Of a stretch of 64,000 bases of DNA, positions 44,124 to 52,753 are shown one piece after another. This DNA comes from an uncultured Ruminococcus sp. (GTDB taxonomy: Bacteria > Bacillota > Clostridia > Oscillospirales > Ruminococcaceae), in the NCBI GenBank assembly GCA_910584195.1, contig CAJTYV010000004.1:62001-126000 (forward strand), read 5' to 3'. The stretch's first letter is position 1; each line of letters opens with the position of its first letter. A program made the position numbers and the translations under genes. The notes below the pieces were generated by a model that was not told the DNA's origin, made no database searches, and worked only from the letters and a program-made list of their open reading frames with translations.

Positions 44124-44158
44124 AAAAACCTGCGTAATAAAAGCATACGCAGGTTTTT
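44124..44158. terminator. Terminator of the GH9 gene
   Basis: A 13-bp perfect stem, AAAAACCTGCGTA with TACGCAGGTTTTT, and a 9-nt loop. The A/T flanks make it work on both strands. Confidence 0.85.
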
Positions 44159-44218
44159 CGGCTTTGATTTTATTTTTATGCCCAAATAGCGGAACAGGTC
44201 TAATACATTAAATGGAGG

Positions 44219-46531
44219 TTAATTGATAATTTCGGGGAGTTCGTCAAGAAGCCTTGCATCCAACTTCTGAATTGCGAGCGCATCACTGGGGCGAACTCCG
44301 TCTCCCGGATTACAGCAGTCGGCATTTTTTTCTCCGATTTCGGAAAGTCCGTATTTATCAGCATTTCCGAGAGCTTGAAGAATTGCGGTGGAGTCGGCTA
44401 TAGTAACTTTACCGTCACAGTTAGCGTCTCCAATAAGAGTTGCTGAAGAAGCCTCTGCTGTTGTAACTTCGGGTTTGGTTTCAGGCTCTGTGGTGGGTGG
44501 TCCTACGGGTTCTGTGGAAGGTTCGCTGTTTCCGTCAGCTGATGTTCCGTCGGGTTCTTCGCCGTAATAAAGCTTTCCGTTGATATATACAGGAATACGT
44601 TTTGTAACTATTCCTTTTATTGTGCCCTCTTCGTCCGCTGTGCCTTTTTTTCCTATAATATCCTTGTTTGAAAAGTCGTTCTCTGCGTCCCAGCCGCTGC
44701 CATAGTCCGGATAAACGAATGCAATAAGAATTTCGCATTGCTGCATACCTTCTGAAACGGGCATTACTGCTCTTCCATCCGGAAGATTGACTTCTACATA
44801 ATAAATATTATCTTTATAGTGTTTAATTCCTGAAATTTCCGCAGTCTTAACTCCTTTTGAGGAATACATTGCGGATTGATCTCTGTCGCAGCGGATAACA
44901 ACGCTTTCCGGAGATTTACCGGCATCTATTATTTCACTGAGATCCATATAATAACGGAATGAAATATTGTCCTGGATCCTTGCCGGCCATGCGGAGTGAT
45001 TAGTGATTTTAAAGCTGATCGTAGCTCCCGAAGCGGTGATTCCCTTGTCAAGAGCCTCAACAAAAAATTCCGGACCATCATGAGCCTCTTTGGGAGGGAA
45101 AGAAGGGTCGGACTTTCCTCCGTATTTGTCGATCATTTTGCAGAGAATAGCTGTAAAGCCTGCATTGTAGTCTGTAGCTACCTCGTTATTGATGTAGTTA
45201 TTGCGGTCGTCCTCATAAGAACCGTCCTGAGTAGGACCTCCGACCAAAGCTCCGTAAAGAGTGTGTCTGTTTTGGACAGGCGTATAAATATCGTTTTTCC
45301 AAGAAGCGTGAGCAGTTCTGTGATGAGCGTTATGAGCTGGCTTATCTCCGTATCCTACAACATAACTTTGACCTGCAGGATTATCGCCGAGGACATAGTT
45401 TATCTGGTCTTCATAGAACTTTTCATAGGCTTTCGTATCTTTTCCTTTAAGTATAGTATCGCAGGCGACAGCGGAGATGAAAGCAGAAGTTTCGGCGTAT
45501 CTTGCACAGCCCCAACTGTCGATATATGCGAGTTTCCCATCGACCTTAGCAGTTGTGGTGAGGTAATTGACATGTTTTTCAGCACGAGCGATGTATTTTT
45601 CGTCCTGAGAATTTATGGCGTACAGAAGCATAGCTCCCTGCATAACATCGTCCCAGCAGTGCGCCCATGAATATTTCAGCTCGTCAGAGCCAAGCTCCTT
45701 GTCCAAAGAAGGTATATAGCTTTCGGCTTTATCGAGGTATGACTTATCTCCAGTGGCTATATACAGCCAGTTAGCAGCGTAAAAAAGCTCGTCATAGAAA
45801 TGGCTTGAACGGTAAAAGCCTGAAGCGTCAGAATCATTATAGGCGGCGTCGCTTCTTGAAGCGTCAGCAAATTTGAAAATATTTTCGGCGTGTTCAATGT
45901 AACTGTCGATTTTTGAGTTTTCTATACGTCCTTTAAGAGCCGCGCTGCCGGCAGCCAAAGCCGCTGCCATTCCGCCGAAAACTGCCGAACATCCTTCGGA
46001 AGCCGAAAGAATGGCGCGTGAAGCTTCATAAGACGTGCCGTTGTCCTCCATACCGTATTGGTAAAGTTCAACAGGACCCCACCATGTATGGTCGATCTGA
46101 CCGACACCGACCTGATAAACAACCTCGGTTCCTCTGTCGCAGTCGGCGAGGTAATCGAGTACAAATTCAAGATTATTGACGTAGTTTGTCATTTCGCCGC
46201 AGTTTTCAATTCCGTTGGGGTACTGATAAAGTCCCCAAGCAAGCATTGAAGCCGAGTAAGCCATAGGCAGATTAAATTTTACGTGGTCGCCGGCATCGTA
46301 CCAGCCGCCTTTGACTTCGTCAATCATGGTAGAATCGGCGCGCCATTCGACTCTATTCCAGTCGGGAAGCGGACCTGCCTGCTGACATTCGTAGAAATAC
46401 AGCGATTTTTGCAAAGCTTCCGCATAGTTTGGCGTATCGGCAGCATTTATGTCAGATGTAATGACTGACGAGCCTGTGTAAGCCGTCAGCATGACAGCCG
46501 ATAAAGCTCCTGAAATTAATTTTTTTATCAT
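44219..46531 (-). CDS. GH9 endoglucanase with CBM3c-like module and dockerin
   Basis: This 770-residue secreted cellulase has a signal peptide (about 1-30). A GH9 catalytic domain (about 35-465) shows GGWYDAGDHVKFNLPMAYS (catalytic Asp pair), NAHHRTAHASW and NNYINNEVATDYNAGF (catalytic Glu). A CBM3c-like module follows (about 480-630; PEFFVEA, NHSAWPARIQDNISFRYYMDLSEII, NIYYVEVNLPDG, WDAENDFSNKD). After a Thr/Glu/Pro linker a dockerin begins near residue 699 (GDANCDGKVTIADSTAILQAL ... GDGVRPSDALAIQKLDARLL). GH9-CBM3c enzymes are processive endoglucanases, and the dockerin attaches it to a cellulosome scaffold. It is monocistronic, with its own promoter and terminator. Confidence 0.95.
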   Translation of the reverse strand: MIKKLISGALSAVMLTAYTGSSVITSDINAADTPNYAEALQKSLYFYECQQAGPLPDWNRVEWRADSTMIDEVKGGWYDAGDHVKFNLPMAYSASMLAWGLYQYPNGIENCGEMTNYVNNLEFVLDYLADCDRGTEVVYQVGVGQIDHTWWGPVELYQYGMEDNGTSYEASRAILSASEGCSAVFGGMAAALAAGSAALKGRIENSKIDSYIEHAENIFKFADASRSDAAYNDSDASGFYRSSHFYDELFYAANWLYIATGDKSYLDKAESYIPSLDKELGSDELKYSWAHCWDDVMQGAMLLYAINSQDEKYIARAEKHVNYLTTTAKVDGKLAYIDSWGCARYAETSAFISAVACDTILKGKDTKAYEKFYEDQINYVLGDNPAGQSYVVGYGDKPAHNAHHRTAHASWKNDIYTPVQNRHTLYGALVGGPTQDGSYEDDRNNYINNEVATDYNAGFTAILCKMIDKYGGKSDPSFPPKEAHDGPEFFVEALDKGITASGATISFKITNHSAWPARIQDNISFRYYMDLSEIIDAGKSPESVVIRCDRDQSAMYSSKGVKTAEISGIKHYKDNIYYVEVNLPDGRAVMPVSEGMQQCEILIAFVYPDYGSGWDAENDFSNKDIIGKKGTADEEGTIKGIVTKRIPVYINGKLYYGEEPDGTSADGNSEPSTEPVGPPTTEPETKPEVTTAEASSATLIGDANCDGKVTIADSTAILQALGNADKYGLSEIGEKNADCCNPGDGVRPSDALAIQKLDARLLDELPEIIN

Positions 46532-46576
46532 AAAATAACTCCTCTCAATTTGTTGTTGATAAAATCCCTCATATTG

Positions 46577-46605
46577 ATTTTAACATATTATTCACAAAAC
46601 GTCAA
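46577..46605 (-). promoter_or_regulatory. Promoter of the GH9 gene
   Basis: TTGACG and TAAAAT on the minus strand, 17 bp apart, about 45 bp before the start. Confidence 0.65.
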
Positions 46606-46621
46606 GAGAATATATAGTTTT

Positions 46622-47305
46622 TTATAAAGATTTTGTTTTTAATTTTTTTACAAATGCGGTACTGCATATAATAAACGCTGTTAAAGACGTGAGAAACTGG
46701 GAAACAGTACAAACGTAAAACATATTTTCAGGCAGCGCCATATTGTGAGCGGACTTGTATTCCTGAATAATAAAATTTATCATAGAGATGGAGAACTCAA
46801 CAATTTCAAAAATTATAACTAAAAATAAAGGAAGAAGTAAAATATTTGAAATTATTATTTTTCTCGTACGAAGCTTTACAGTGAAAAATCCCCATAAAGC
46901 GGCAGCAGTTCCGATAGTTGTCCATTTTAAGAAATCAAAAATTTCTCCTTGCGTAAGCTGAAAATAGTAACCGAAGTTGTGTGAAAGATTTTCATTCTTA
47001 AGCATTATATGGAGAAAAACAAAAAGTTCCATAATAAAAATGTATAAGTAATAGAAAGAATCAAGCCCTAAAAAGAACAAGAATATATCTCTGAATTGTT
47101 TGCGGGGAGAAATATTTTTTCTTAATATCAAAAGAAGTATAACAGCCGCCCAGAAGCTTAATCCCGACATTATGCCGGAAAAGCTGAAAAGATCTCTGCC
47201 TTGATAAAGTAAGTAGTCGAGTCTGCCGAGAAATTGCTGTAAGATTCCCAATATTCCGCCAAACCACAGATATTTTGTTGAGTTAAGGAATTTCTTTGCT
47301 TTCAT
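46622..47305 (-). CDS. Hypothetical membrane protein, six to seven spans
   Basis: The 227-residue product has a short basic N terminus and hydrophobic segments at roughly 12-30, 38-58, 68-90, 110-130, 140-160 and 200-222. It contains YLWFGGILGILQQFLGRLDYLLYQGRDLFSF and an aromatic-rich middle. I recognise no family or catalytic motif. ATG 47305 follows AAAGGTG. A perfect consensus promoter precedes it. It lies between the cellulase and metY genes, all on the minus strand but with separate signals. Confidence 0.65.
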   Translation of the reverse strand: MKAKKFLNSTKYLWFGGILGILQQFLGRLDYLLYQGRDLFSFSGIMSGLSFWAAVILLLILRKNISPRKQFRDIFLFFLGLDSFYYLYIFIMELFVFLHIMLKNENLSHNFGYYFQLTQGEIFDFLKWTTIGTAAALWGFFTVKLRTRKIIISNILLLPLFLVIIFEIVEFSISMINFIIQEYKSAHNMALPENMFYVCTVSQFLTSLTAFIICSTAFVKKLKTKSL

Positions 47306-47358
47306 TGTATTCACCTTTTTAATCAATATATGTGTATTATTACGATTAATACAATTCT

Positions 47359-47387
47359 ATTATAGCATATTGATTTAAAAATGTCAA
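47359..47387 (-). promoter_or_regulatory. Consensus promoter of the membrane protein gene
   Basis: Perfect TTGACA and TATAAT on the minus strand, 17 bp apart, just past the metY terminator. Confidence 0.8.
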
Positions 47388-47392
47388 GAAAA

Positions 47393-47429
47393 AAGAGTTA
47401 AGAGGTAAAAAACATACCTCTTAACTCTT
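47393..47429 (-). terminator. Terminator of the HD/metY unit
   Basis: A 15-bp perfect stem, AAGAGTTAAGAGGTA with TACCTCTTAACTCTT, followed on the minus strand by TTTTCTTG. Its tail touches the -35 of the next promoter. Confidence 0.85.
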
Positions 47430-47444
47430 ATCGTTACAATTGAT

Positions 47445-48710
47445 TTATAAAGCCGCAAATGCGTTTTTCAAATCGTTAAGTATATCGTTAATATTTTCAA
47501 GACCGACTGAGAAACGTATCATTCCGCCGTTTATGCCTGCCGCGGCAAGTTGCTCGTCCGTAAGCTGACGATGAGTTGCGCTTGCCGGATGAAGTACACA
47601 GGTACGAATATCAGCTACATGAACTTCATTTGACGCAAGACTAAGTGAATCCATAAACTTCACAGCCGTACTGCGTCCTCCCTTTATAACAAATGAAATA
47701 ACGCCGCTTGTTCCCATAGGCAGATATTTTTTTGCAAGCTCATGATACGGATTACTTGGAAGATTCGGATAATTTACCGATTCAACTTTATCGTTGGCTT
47801 CAAGGAATTCGGCTACTGTCTGAGCGTTCTCGCAGTATTGCTTCATTCTTACGGCGAGAGTCTCCAGACCGAGATTTAGGTAAAATGCCGACTGAGCCGA
47901 CGGATAGCATCCAAAATCTCTCATAAGCTGCATTCTTGCTTTTATGATATATGCTGCTTTACCGTATGCCTTGGTATAAATAAGACCATGATAGCTTTCG
48001 TCAGGTTCGGTGAATTCGGGGAACTTTCCGCATGTCCAGTCGAAATTTCCTGAATCTACTATGACTCCGCCTACCTGAACTGCATGACCGTCCATATATT
48101 TTGAAGTGGAATGTATAACAATATCTGCGCCGTATTCAATAGGACGGCAGAGTATAGGAGTTGGAAATGTATTGTCTACAATAAGCGGAACGTTATTTTC
48201 GTGAGCGATTTTAGCGAATTTTTCAATATCGAAAACCGTAAGGGCAGGATTGGCGATAGTTTCACCAAAAACAGCTTTTGTATTAGGTTTGAAAGCAGCT
48301 TTTATCTCGTCCTCGGAAGCATCCGGACTTACAAAAATGCATTCGATACCCATTTTTTTGAACGTTACGGCAAAAAGATTAACAGTACCGCCGTACACGG
48401 TAGCAGTTGAGATAAAGCTGTCTCCCGACTGTAAAATGTTAAGGAGCGAACACATTGTAGCCGCTTGACCGCTTGAGGTACACATTGCGCCGATACCTCC
48501 CTCCAAAGCCGCTATTTTATCTTCTACAGCCATTACCGTAGGATTTTCAAAGCGCGAGTAGATAAGGCTTTTAGTGGGGTCATCGAATACGGCTGCAACA
48601 TCGTTGGTAGAATCGTAAACATATGTTGTACTTTGAACGATAGGAACAACTCTCGGTTCGGTATTTTTCGGCGTATAGCCTGCATGCAGACATTTTGTTT
48701 CGATATTCAT
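47445..48710 (-). CDS. metY: O-acetylhomoserine sulfhydrylase (PLP enzyme, MetY)
   Basis: The 421-residue product is a Cys/Met-metabolism PLP enzyme. It shows ETKCLHAGYTPKNTEPRVVPIVQSTTY, YSRFENPTVMAVEDKIAALEGG, TSSGQAATM (phosphate binding), the PLP lysine in HSTSKYMDGHAVQVGGVIVDSG, and IRFSVGLENINDIL near the end. The K-Y-M-D-G-H form and the length point to MetY, which makes homocysteine from O-acetylhomoserine and sulfide, rather than to cystathionine enzymes. Its ribosome binding site AGGAGG overlaps the stop of the HD gene 7 nt upstream, so the two are cotranscribed. Confidence 0.93.
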   Translation of the reverse strand: MNIETKCLHAGYTPKNTEPRVVPIVQSTTYVYDSTNDVAAVFDDPTKSLIYSRFENPTVMAVEDKIAALEGGIGAMCTSSGQAATMCSLLNILQSGDSFISTATVYGGTVNLFAVTFKKMGIECIFVSPDASEDEIKAAFKPNTKAVFGETIANPALTVFDIEKFAKIAHENNVPLIVDNTFPTPILCRPIEYGADIVIHSTSKYMDGHAVQVGGVIVDSGNFDWTCGKFPEFTEPDESYHGLIYTKAYGKAAYIIKARMQLMRDFGCYPSAQSAFYLNLGLETLAVRMKQYCENAQTVAEFLEANDKVESVNYPNLPSNPYHELAKKYLPMGTSGVISFVIKGGRSTAVKFMDSLSLASNEVHVADIRTCVLHPASATHRQLTDEQLAAAGINGGMIRFSVGLENINDILNDLKNAFAAL

Positions 48711-48717
48711 CGGATAA

Positions 48718-49215
48718 TTACCTCCTGATTATTTTTTTGAATTTTGGTACGCAGAATTCCAGTAAAGCGCAGTATTTGTCAACAAACGTAATGATATAAG
48801 TTTCTCTGTATTTGGGAAACGGTAGGGTGACAGGCCACATGTGCTTGACTATCATATCACGCTCTTTGGGACTTATTTCAGTAAGCTTGCTGGCATTGCT
48901 GAGAGCTATATCGGAATGGCAGCGGCTATGATGCGGCTGTCCTTTTGCACGGCTTACGTTATATTCGCGGCGGTCATAGTAGAAAAGATCGTGAAGCAGA
49001 CCGGCGCGCGCTGCGGAGCGTGCATCGAGATTAAGACGGCGGCATATAATATAGCCGTAATAAGACACATTCAGGCAATGCTGAAATCGTGTTGTTGAAA
49101 TGTGATGGGTTATTTTTTTTAGGCGGATAAGTTCGGGGGCGTTTATTATATCGCTTATACACTTATAATAACCGCTGAGCGTCAGTTCTTTTTTGGAGCA
49201 TATCGCATTAAGCAT
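48718..49215 (-). CDS. HD-domain phosphohydrolase
   Basis: The 165-residue product has the metal-binding HD signature: H in TTRFQHCLNVSYYGYIICRRL, then LLHDLFYYD, later HSRCHSDIALSNASKL and the Asp of TFVDKYCALLEF. It probably hydrolyses a nucleotide or other phosphate. Of the two ATGs, the second (49215) suits the AAAGAGG site. Its first 18 codons and promoter region lie in the 227-bp repeat and occur again at 50517-50743. It is read with metY. Confidence 0.85.
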   Translation of the reverse strand: MLNAICSKKELTLSGYYKCISDIINAPELIRLKKITHHISTTRFQHCLNVSYYGYIICRRLNLDARSAARAGLLHDLFYYDRREYNVSRAKGQPHHSRCHSDIALSNASKLTEISPKERDMIVKHMWPVTLPFPKYRETYIITFVDKYCALLEFCVPKFKKIIRR

Positions 49216-49387
49216 AGGCATTCCTCTTTAATAATGAAAAATTAAAATAATAAACTTATGCGTGCTAAGCATCTGATAAGAACATTATACTATATTGCGT
49301 CAAAAAAGTCAATATGATAAACGTTGTTATTTTTATCGGACATTACACACCGAGTAATTGTTTCTTTTTTGCTGCAAATTCATCATC
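49161..49387 (-). repeat. 227-bp direct repeat, copy 1
   Basis: It matches 50517-50743 with no gaps and four mismatches, all in the first 75 bp. It covers codons 1-18 of the HD gene, that gene's leader and promoter, and the last 14 codons plus stop of the PH/SHOCT gene. Confidence 0.93.
49284..49312 (-). promoter_or_regulatory. Promoter of the HD/metY unit
   Basis: TTGACT and TATAAT on the minus strand, 17 bp apart, about 70 bp before the HD start and inside repeat copy 1. Confidence 0.7.
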
Positions 49388-50464
49388 TGTGAGAATGCCA
49401 CGAGCATGAAGATCTGCCAAAACTTCAATATCATTCAGCGATTTAGATCTTTGTTCTGTATGCTGAGTCTGAACGACTGTTTGCTGTATCACGGGTGGTG
49501 CATCATCAGCAAATCTTGCATCATTCAAAGCCTTATAAATATTTTGCAGTATAGTTTTGTCACTGTCAAATACAAACATTTCCGTATGACCTATCACACG
49601 TAATTTTGCTGTAATAAAATGGGTTGTTTTATGGTCAATTGAAGTAATATCTTTTAGCATCATTTGTTTTACGGCTTCTTTTCCTAAAAAAGACTCTACA
49701 AAAAACATTCTTTTATTAGTGATTATCAGAATCTGATAAGATTTGTTCTTTGTTTTAAAGTAGTCGGGTTTATAATTCCCTCCTACCGGGCAAGTTGCAG
49801 CATGCACAACAAAAGCGTCTAATAAGGTTTCGTAATCGCTTAAAAGTTTGGCAGCTTTTGCAGCTTCGTTCTTATAAGGAATGAGTAAGCCGGTTTGATT
49901 TTTCTTTATTTTTGAAATAATCTCTTTAAACTTGTCTCCTTTTCCAATAGCCTCTTCAAATTCAGCTTTCATTTCTTGTTTTTTCTTATTCAACTCAATT
50001 ATACGCTTTTCATTTTCTTCTTTCTGTTTTTGAATTGCTTCAGCTTTCAACTGGTTCTGTTTTAGGCTAAATACTTTTTGAGCTTCGTCAAATGTAATGT
50101 CATTTTCATATTTAATTTTTGATATATTTTTTATACCTAATTCCGTATCAAGTTTTAAAAGAGTCTGGGGGCTGTAGTTTAAAAATTCAATATCAGGGAG
50201 TACAGCATTAATAAAATTATCAAAATTTTCTAAATTTTCTTTTATGCCTATGAGTTCAAATTTAATGCATCCTTTCTCTGATAGAATTATTGTCAATTTC
50301 GGTGGAGAAATATTTCGTTTTGGAAAATAATTAATTAAAACAGATTTTTCTACCATTTGCTGTTCAAGAATATCATTCTTTTTATAGTAAGTAATTACAT
50401 TGTTTTCTAAAACAAGTCTACGAATTCCTAAAATACCTGTTCCCTGTATTTCTATTCTTTCCAT
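49343..50464 (-). CDS. PH-like domain protein with coiled coil and SHOCT tail
   Basis: The 373-residue product has an N-terminal strand-rich region (MERIEIQGTGILGIRRLVLENN), a charged coiled coil (about 130-200; KQKEENEKRIIELNKKKQEMKAEFEEAIGKG), and a bacterial PH-like domain (about 215-320; YQILIITNKRMFFVESFLGKEAVKQMMLKDITSIDHKTT). It ends in a SHOCT motif (DIEVLADLHARGILTDDEFAAKKKQLLGV). SHOCT tails are short oligomerisation elements, and PH/SHOCT proteins are often stress- or phage-linked, though none is well defined. The gene body is bracketed by a 227-bp direct repeat whose copies would delete it on recombination. It overlaps a truncated leader ORF by 13 nt. Confidence 0.8.
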   Translation of the reverse strand: MERIEIQGTGILGIRRLVLENNVITYYKKNDILEQQMVEKSVLINYFPKRNISPPKLTIILSEKGCIKFELIGIKENLENFDNFINAVLPDIEFLNYSPQTLLKLDTELGIKNISKIKYENDITFDEAQKVFSLKQNQLKAEAIQKQKEENEKRIIELNKKKQEMKAEFEEAIGKGDKFKEIISKIKKNQTGLLIPYKNEAAKAAKLLSDYETLLDAFVVHAATCPVGGNYKPDYFKTKNKSYQILIITNKRMFFVESFLGKEAVKQMMLKDITSIDHKTTHFITAKLRVIGHTEMFVFDSDKTILQNIYKALNDARFADDAPPVIQQTVVQTQHTEQRSKSLNDIEVLADLHARGILTDDEFAAKKKQLLGV

Positions 50465-50571
50465 TTGAATTTCAACTTCCCTTGATTAATTGATTTTCCT
50501 GCTATAAAGCCTAAATACTTATAGTAATCGCTGAGCGTCAGTTCTTTTTTGGAGCATATCGCATTAAGCAT
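50452..50571 (-). pseudogene. Truncated HD gene start, now a 39-codon leader ORF
   Basis: The first 18 codons repeat the HD gene's N terminus (MLNAICSKKELTLS, then D for G), after which unrelated codons run to a stop that overlaps the SHOCT ATG. It keeps the duplicated promoter and ribosome binding site and could couple translation into the SHOCT gene. Confidence 0.6.
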
Positions 50572-50639
50572 AGGCGTTCCTCTTTAACAATGAAAAATTA
50601 AAATAATAAACTTATGCGTGCTAAGCATCTGATAAGAAC

Positions 50640-50668
50640 ATTATACTATATTGCGTCAAAAAAGTCAA
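50640..50668 (-). promoter_or_regulatory. Duplicated promoter, now ahead of the SHOCT gene
   Basis: Identical TTGACT-17-TATAAT within repeat copy 2; it reads into the leader ORF and the SHOCT gene. Confidence 0.6.
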
Positions 50669-50698
50669 TATGATAAACGTTGTTATTTTTATCGGACA

Positions 50699-50743
50699 TT
50701 ACACACCGAGTAATTGTTTCTTTTTTGCTGCAAATTCATCATC
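50699..50743 (-). pseudogene. Orphan SHOCT C-terminal fragment
   Basis: The last 14 codons and stop of the SHOCT gene (DDEFAAKKKQLLGV) recur here. The frame stays open for only about 22 unrelated codons upstream before a stop, so no full gene is attached. Confidence 0.7.
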
Positions 50744-50824
50744 AATAACTGCAATTTTAAAATCATATGTTTCAACACTTATGAGAATTTTTGAAAAAAA
50801 TCGCACAGCTCAGTTACTGCTTAT

Positions 50825-51448
50825 TCATTTTATTAAAAAAAGTTGAATATCGTTTACTTTTTCGTTTGCATCAAATGAAAAACTTAATAACAGTTTATCA
50901 CTTTCAGAACTTTTGTATGTGTAATAATATGATTTGTCGTTGTCGGGACTTCCGATTTTTTCTTCAACGTCCGAAACAGAAGAACCCAATGTAATTCCGT
51001 TTATTGAAATACTGCCGGGATTGTCTGTATAAAATTCGCAGAATCCCAACATACAAATTTCTGCATTTTGATAACCGTCCACCACGTCACTCTGAAAATA
51101 CATAACGCTGCATATATTTTCCTCATCATGTTTCAATTCAACATTTACCTTTTGGGAAATTTCTGTTTTTTCGGAATCATCAATGTGAAAATTATCTCCT
51201 AAGCCACTTAACCGCAAAGGATAGCATAATTGCTTACCGCAGATATAAGTAGCATTCAGAATACTTTCCATTGTCCAACCATTTTCAGGCGTTTCAATTG
51301 TTTTAATGTCAACAATTTTGTTACTTTCGGAAACATAATCGGTACTTATTGAGTTTTCTGCATTTTGTGAAACATCATTACCACATCCTGATAAACAACA
51401 TGATATAATTGATGTACAAATCAGTAAACTTATAATTATTTTTTTCAT
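50825..51448 (-). CDS. Hypothetical lipoprotein
   Basis: The 207-residue product starts with a lipoprotein signal (IIISLLICTSIISCCLSGC). An acidic Ser/Asn linker and a domain rich in beta strands follow. The C-terminal part (GSISINGITLGSSVSDVEEKIGSPDNDKSYYYTY) has the shape of SmpA/BLIP-like folds, where a G-x-x-x-G-x-x-x-x-x-V turn leads to an E-x-x-x-G-x-P helix. This resemblance is weak and function is unknown. It lies just past repeat copy 2. Confidence 0.7.
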   Translation of the reverse strand: MKKIIISLLICTSIISCCLSGCGNDVSQNAENSISTDYVSESNKIVDIKTIETPENGWTMESILNATYICGKQLCYPLRLSGLGDNFHIDDSEKTEISQKVNVELKHDEENICSVMYFQSDVVDGYQNAEICMLGFCEFYTDNPGSISINGITLGSSVSDVEEKIGSPDNDKSYYYTYKSSESDKLLLSFSFDANEKVNDIQLFLIK

Positions 51449-51700
51449 TATTTATCCTCCATAATGCTTTCATACACAATTTAATAAGTTGAGAAGTTGT
51501 AAACTATAATAACATGTTAAGTTCTTGTTTAACAGATAGTATTTCATAAAGAATGTCTCAATTGTGTTACTACAAAGTTTATTATACAATATTTAAATGA
51601 AAAAATCAATAGGAATTTATGATTTTTGTGAAAATTTAAGGAACAATGTGACAGAATGATGATTCTTTAACAAATATTTTATTACAATTCAGTATGCCGC
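51449..51700. other. Divergent AT-rich intergenic stretch
   Basis: No gene, terminator or clear repeat seen. It should hold the promoter of the minus-strand lipoprotein gene; no convincing hexamer pair was identified there. Confidence 0.35.
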
Positions 51701-51729
51701 TTGACAAATCCTTTTTGGTTGTGTATAAT
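51701..51729 (+). promoter_or_regulatory. Consensus promoter of the cohesin-like lipoprotein gene
   Basis: Perfect TTGACA and TATAAT, 17 bp apart, about 75 bp before the start codon; AAAGGA serves as ribosome binding site. Confidence 0.85.
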
Positions 51730-51807
51730 ATAAGTGAAAAGGCGAACAATAATAAGTTGCTTGTTGCCTGAAAAATTGCTTCTTTTTTAGAGAAAGGACA
51801 TGAAAAC

Positions 51808-52734
51808 ATGAAAAATATCACAAAAAAAATTATAGCCGTATTTGCTGTTCTTGCAGTTGTTGCCACCGGTCTTTCGGGCTGCGGAGAAAAAAAGGAAAGT
51901 TCCGAACCTGCTCCGAAGTATTATCCGTTTGAAGTCGGCGCTGCCGCAGAAGGAAACGATCTTGCGATCAGTGATCCTAATGGCGATCTTAATGCTGCCG
52001 ATCCCGTTGCTCCCACAGGTGATGACGTTCAGACAGCTACAAAGTCTGATAATGAAAATGCAGAACCTTCTACGGAAATTGAAGAAGTTACCGAGGCTGA
52101 CGGACAGCCGGCTACGCAGTATGTTCCTGTAACAGAGGCAAACGGCGAAGCTGCTACCGATGCTCAGGGTGCAGAGGTTACGGAAGCCGTTGTTGTTACC
52201 AAAGTAGTAACAAAGCCTTCACAGGGCGGAAACGGCAATACGCAGACGGAAACTCAGGCTGCAAACAATTATACTCCCAAGGATGACGGACGATATGCTA
52301 TGTGGCTTGACATTTCAAAAGATAATAACTTCTTTTTTGAGAATGAAATGATAACGGCAACCTTTAAGGTTAAGGAAGATATTCCCGACGGTGATTACAA
52401 GATAAAGATCTCACCCGATCTTTCCGATATTGCAGGCGTGGCTATATATCCCGAGAAAGTAATTGACGGCGTTATCAGAGTAAATAACGGTGAAATAGAT
52501 GCTGTGGACGTTTCGGGTGAAACCGGAATGGTATTCTACGGAGACAGTATTTCATGTAAACAGGGAGACACTATTGACTTCAACATTAACATCAAGAATA
52601 ATTCCGGTCTTGCCGCATTCTGTATTTGGTTTTACTTTGACGGTAACGCACTTGAATTTGTAGAAGCTTATCCTGCCGGAGAATTTGACGAAATTGCTCG
52701 CAGTACGCAAATTGGCGGTGAAAAAGCAGAATAA
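51808..52734 (+). CDS. Lipoprotein with cohesin-like sequence in permuted order
   Basis: The 308-residue product has a lipoprotein signal (KIIAVFAVLAVVATGLSGC), then about 130 residues of Ala/Thr/Glu-rich linker. The last 140 residues resemble a cohesin in two pieces. ENEMITATFKVKEDIPDGDYKIKISP ... VIDGVIRVNNG matches the usual C-terminal half of cohesins (FKVK, DGxYxI, GxIxV). It is followed by GDTIDFNINIKNNSGLAAFCIWFYFDGNALEFVEAYPAG, which matches the usual N-terminal half. If real, this is a circularly permuted cohesin-like fold on the cell surface, which could bind dockerin proteins. The alternative is an unrelated immunoglobulin-like sandwich. It has its own promoter and terminator. Confidence 0.72.
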   Translation: MKNITKKIIAVFAVLAVVATGLSGCGEKKESSEPAPKYYPFEVGAAAEGNDLAISDPNGDLNAADPVAPTGDDVQTATKSDNENAEPSTEIEEVTEADGQPATQYVPVTEANGEAATDAQGAEVTEAVVVTKVVTKPSQGGNGNTQTETQAANNYTPKDDGRYAMWLDISKDNNFFFENEMITATFKVKEDIPDGDYKIKISPDLSDIAGVAIYPEKVIDGVIRVNNGEIDAVDVSGETGMVFYGDSISCKQGDTIDFNINIKNNSGLAAFCIWFYFDGNALEFVEAYPAGEFDEIARSTQIGGEKAE

Positions 52735-52753
52735 TTCATTTGATTAATTTTGT

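Larger units (their letters stand above)
50517..50743 (-). repeat. 227-bp direct repeat, copy 2
   Basis: Same sequence as 49161-49387, offset by exactly 1356 bp. It ends at the first Asp codon of the SHOCT DDEF segment on one side and after HD codon 18 on the other. Confidence 0.93.
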
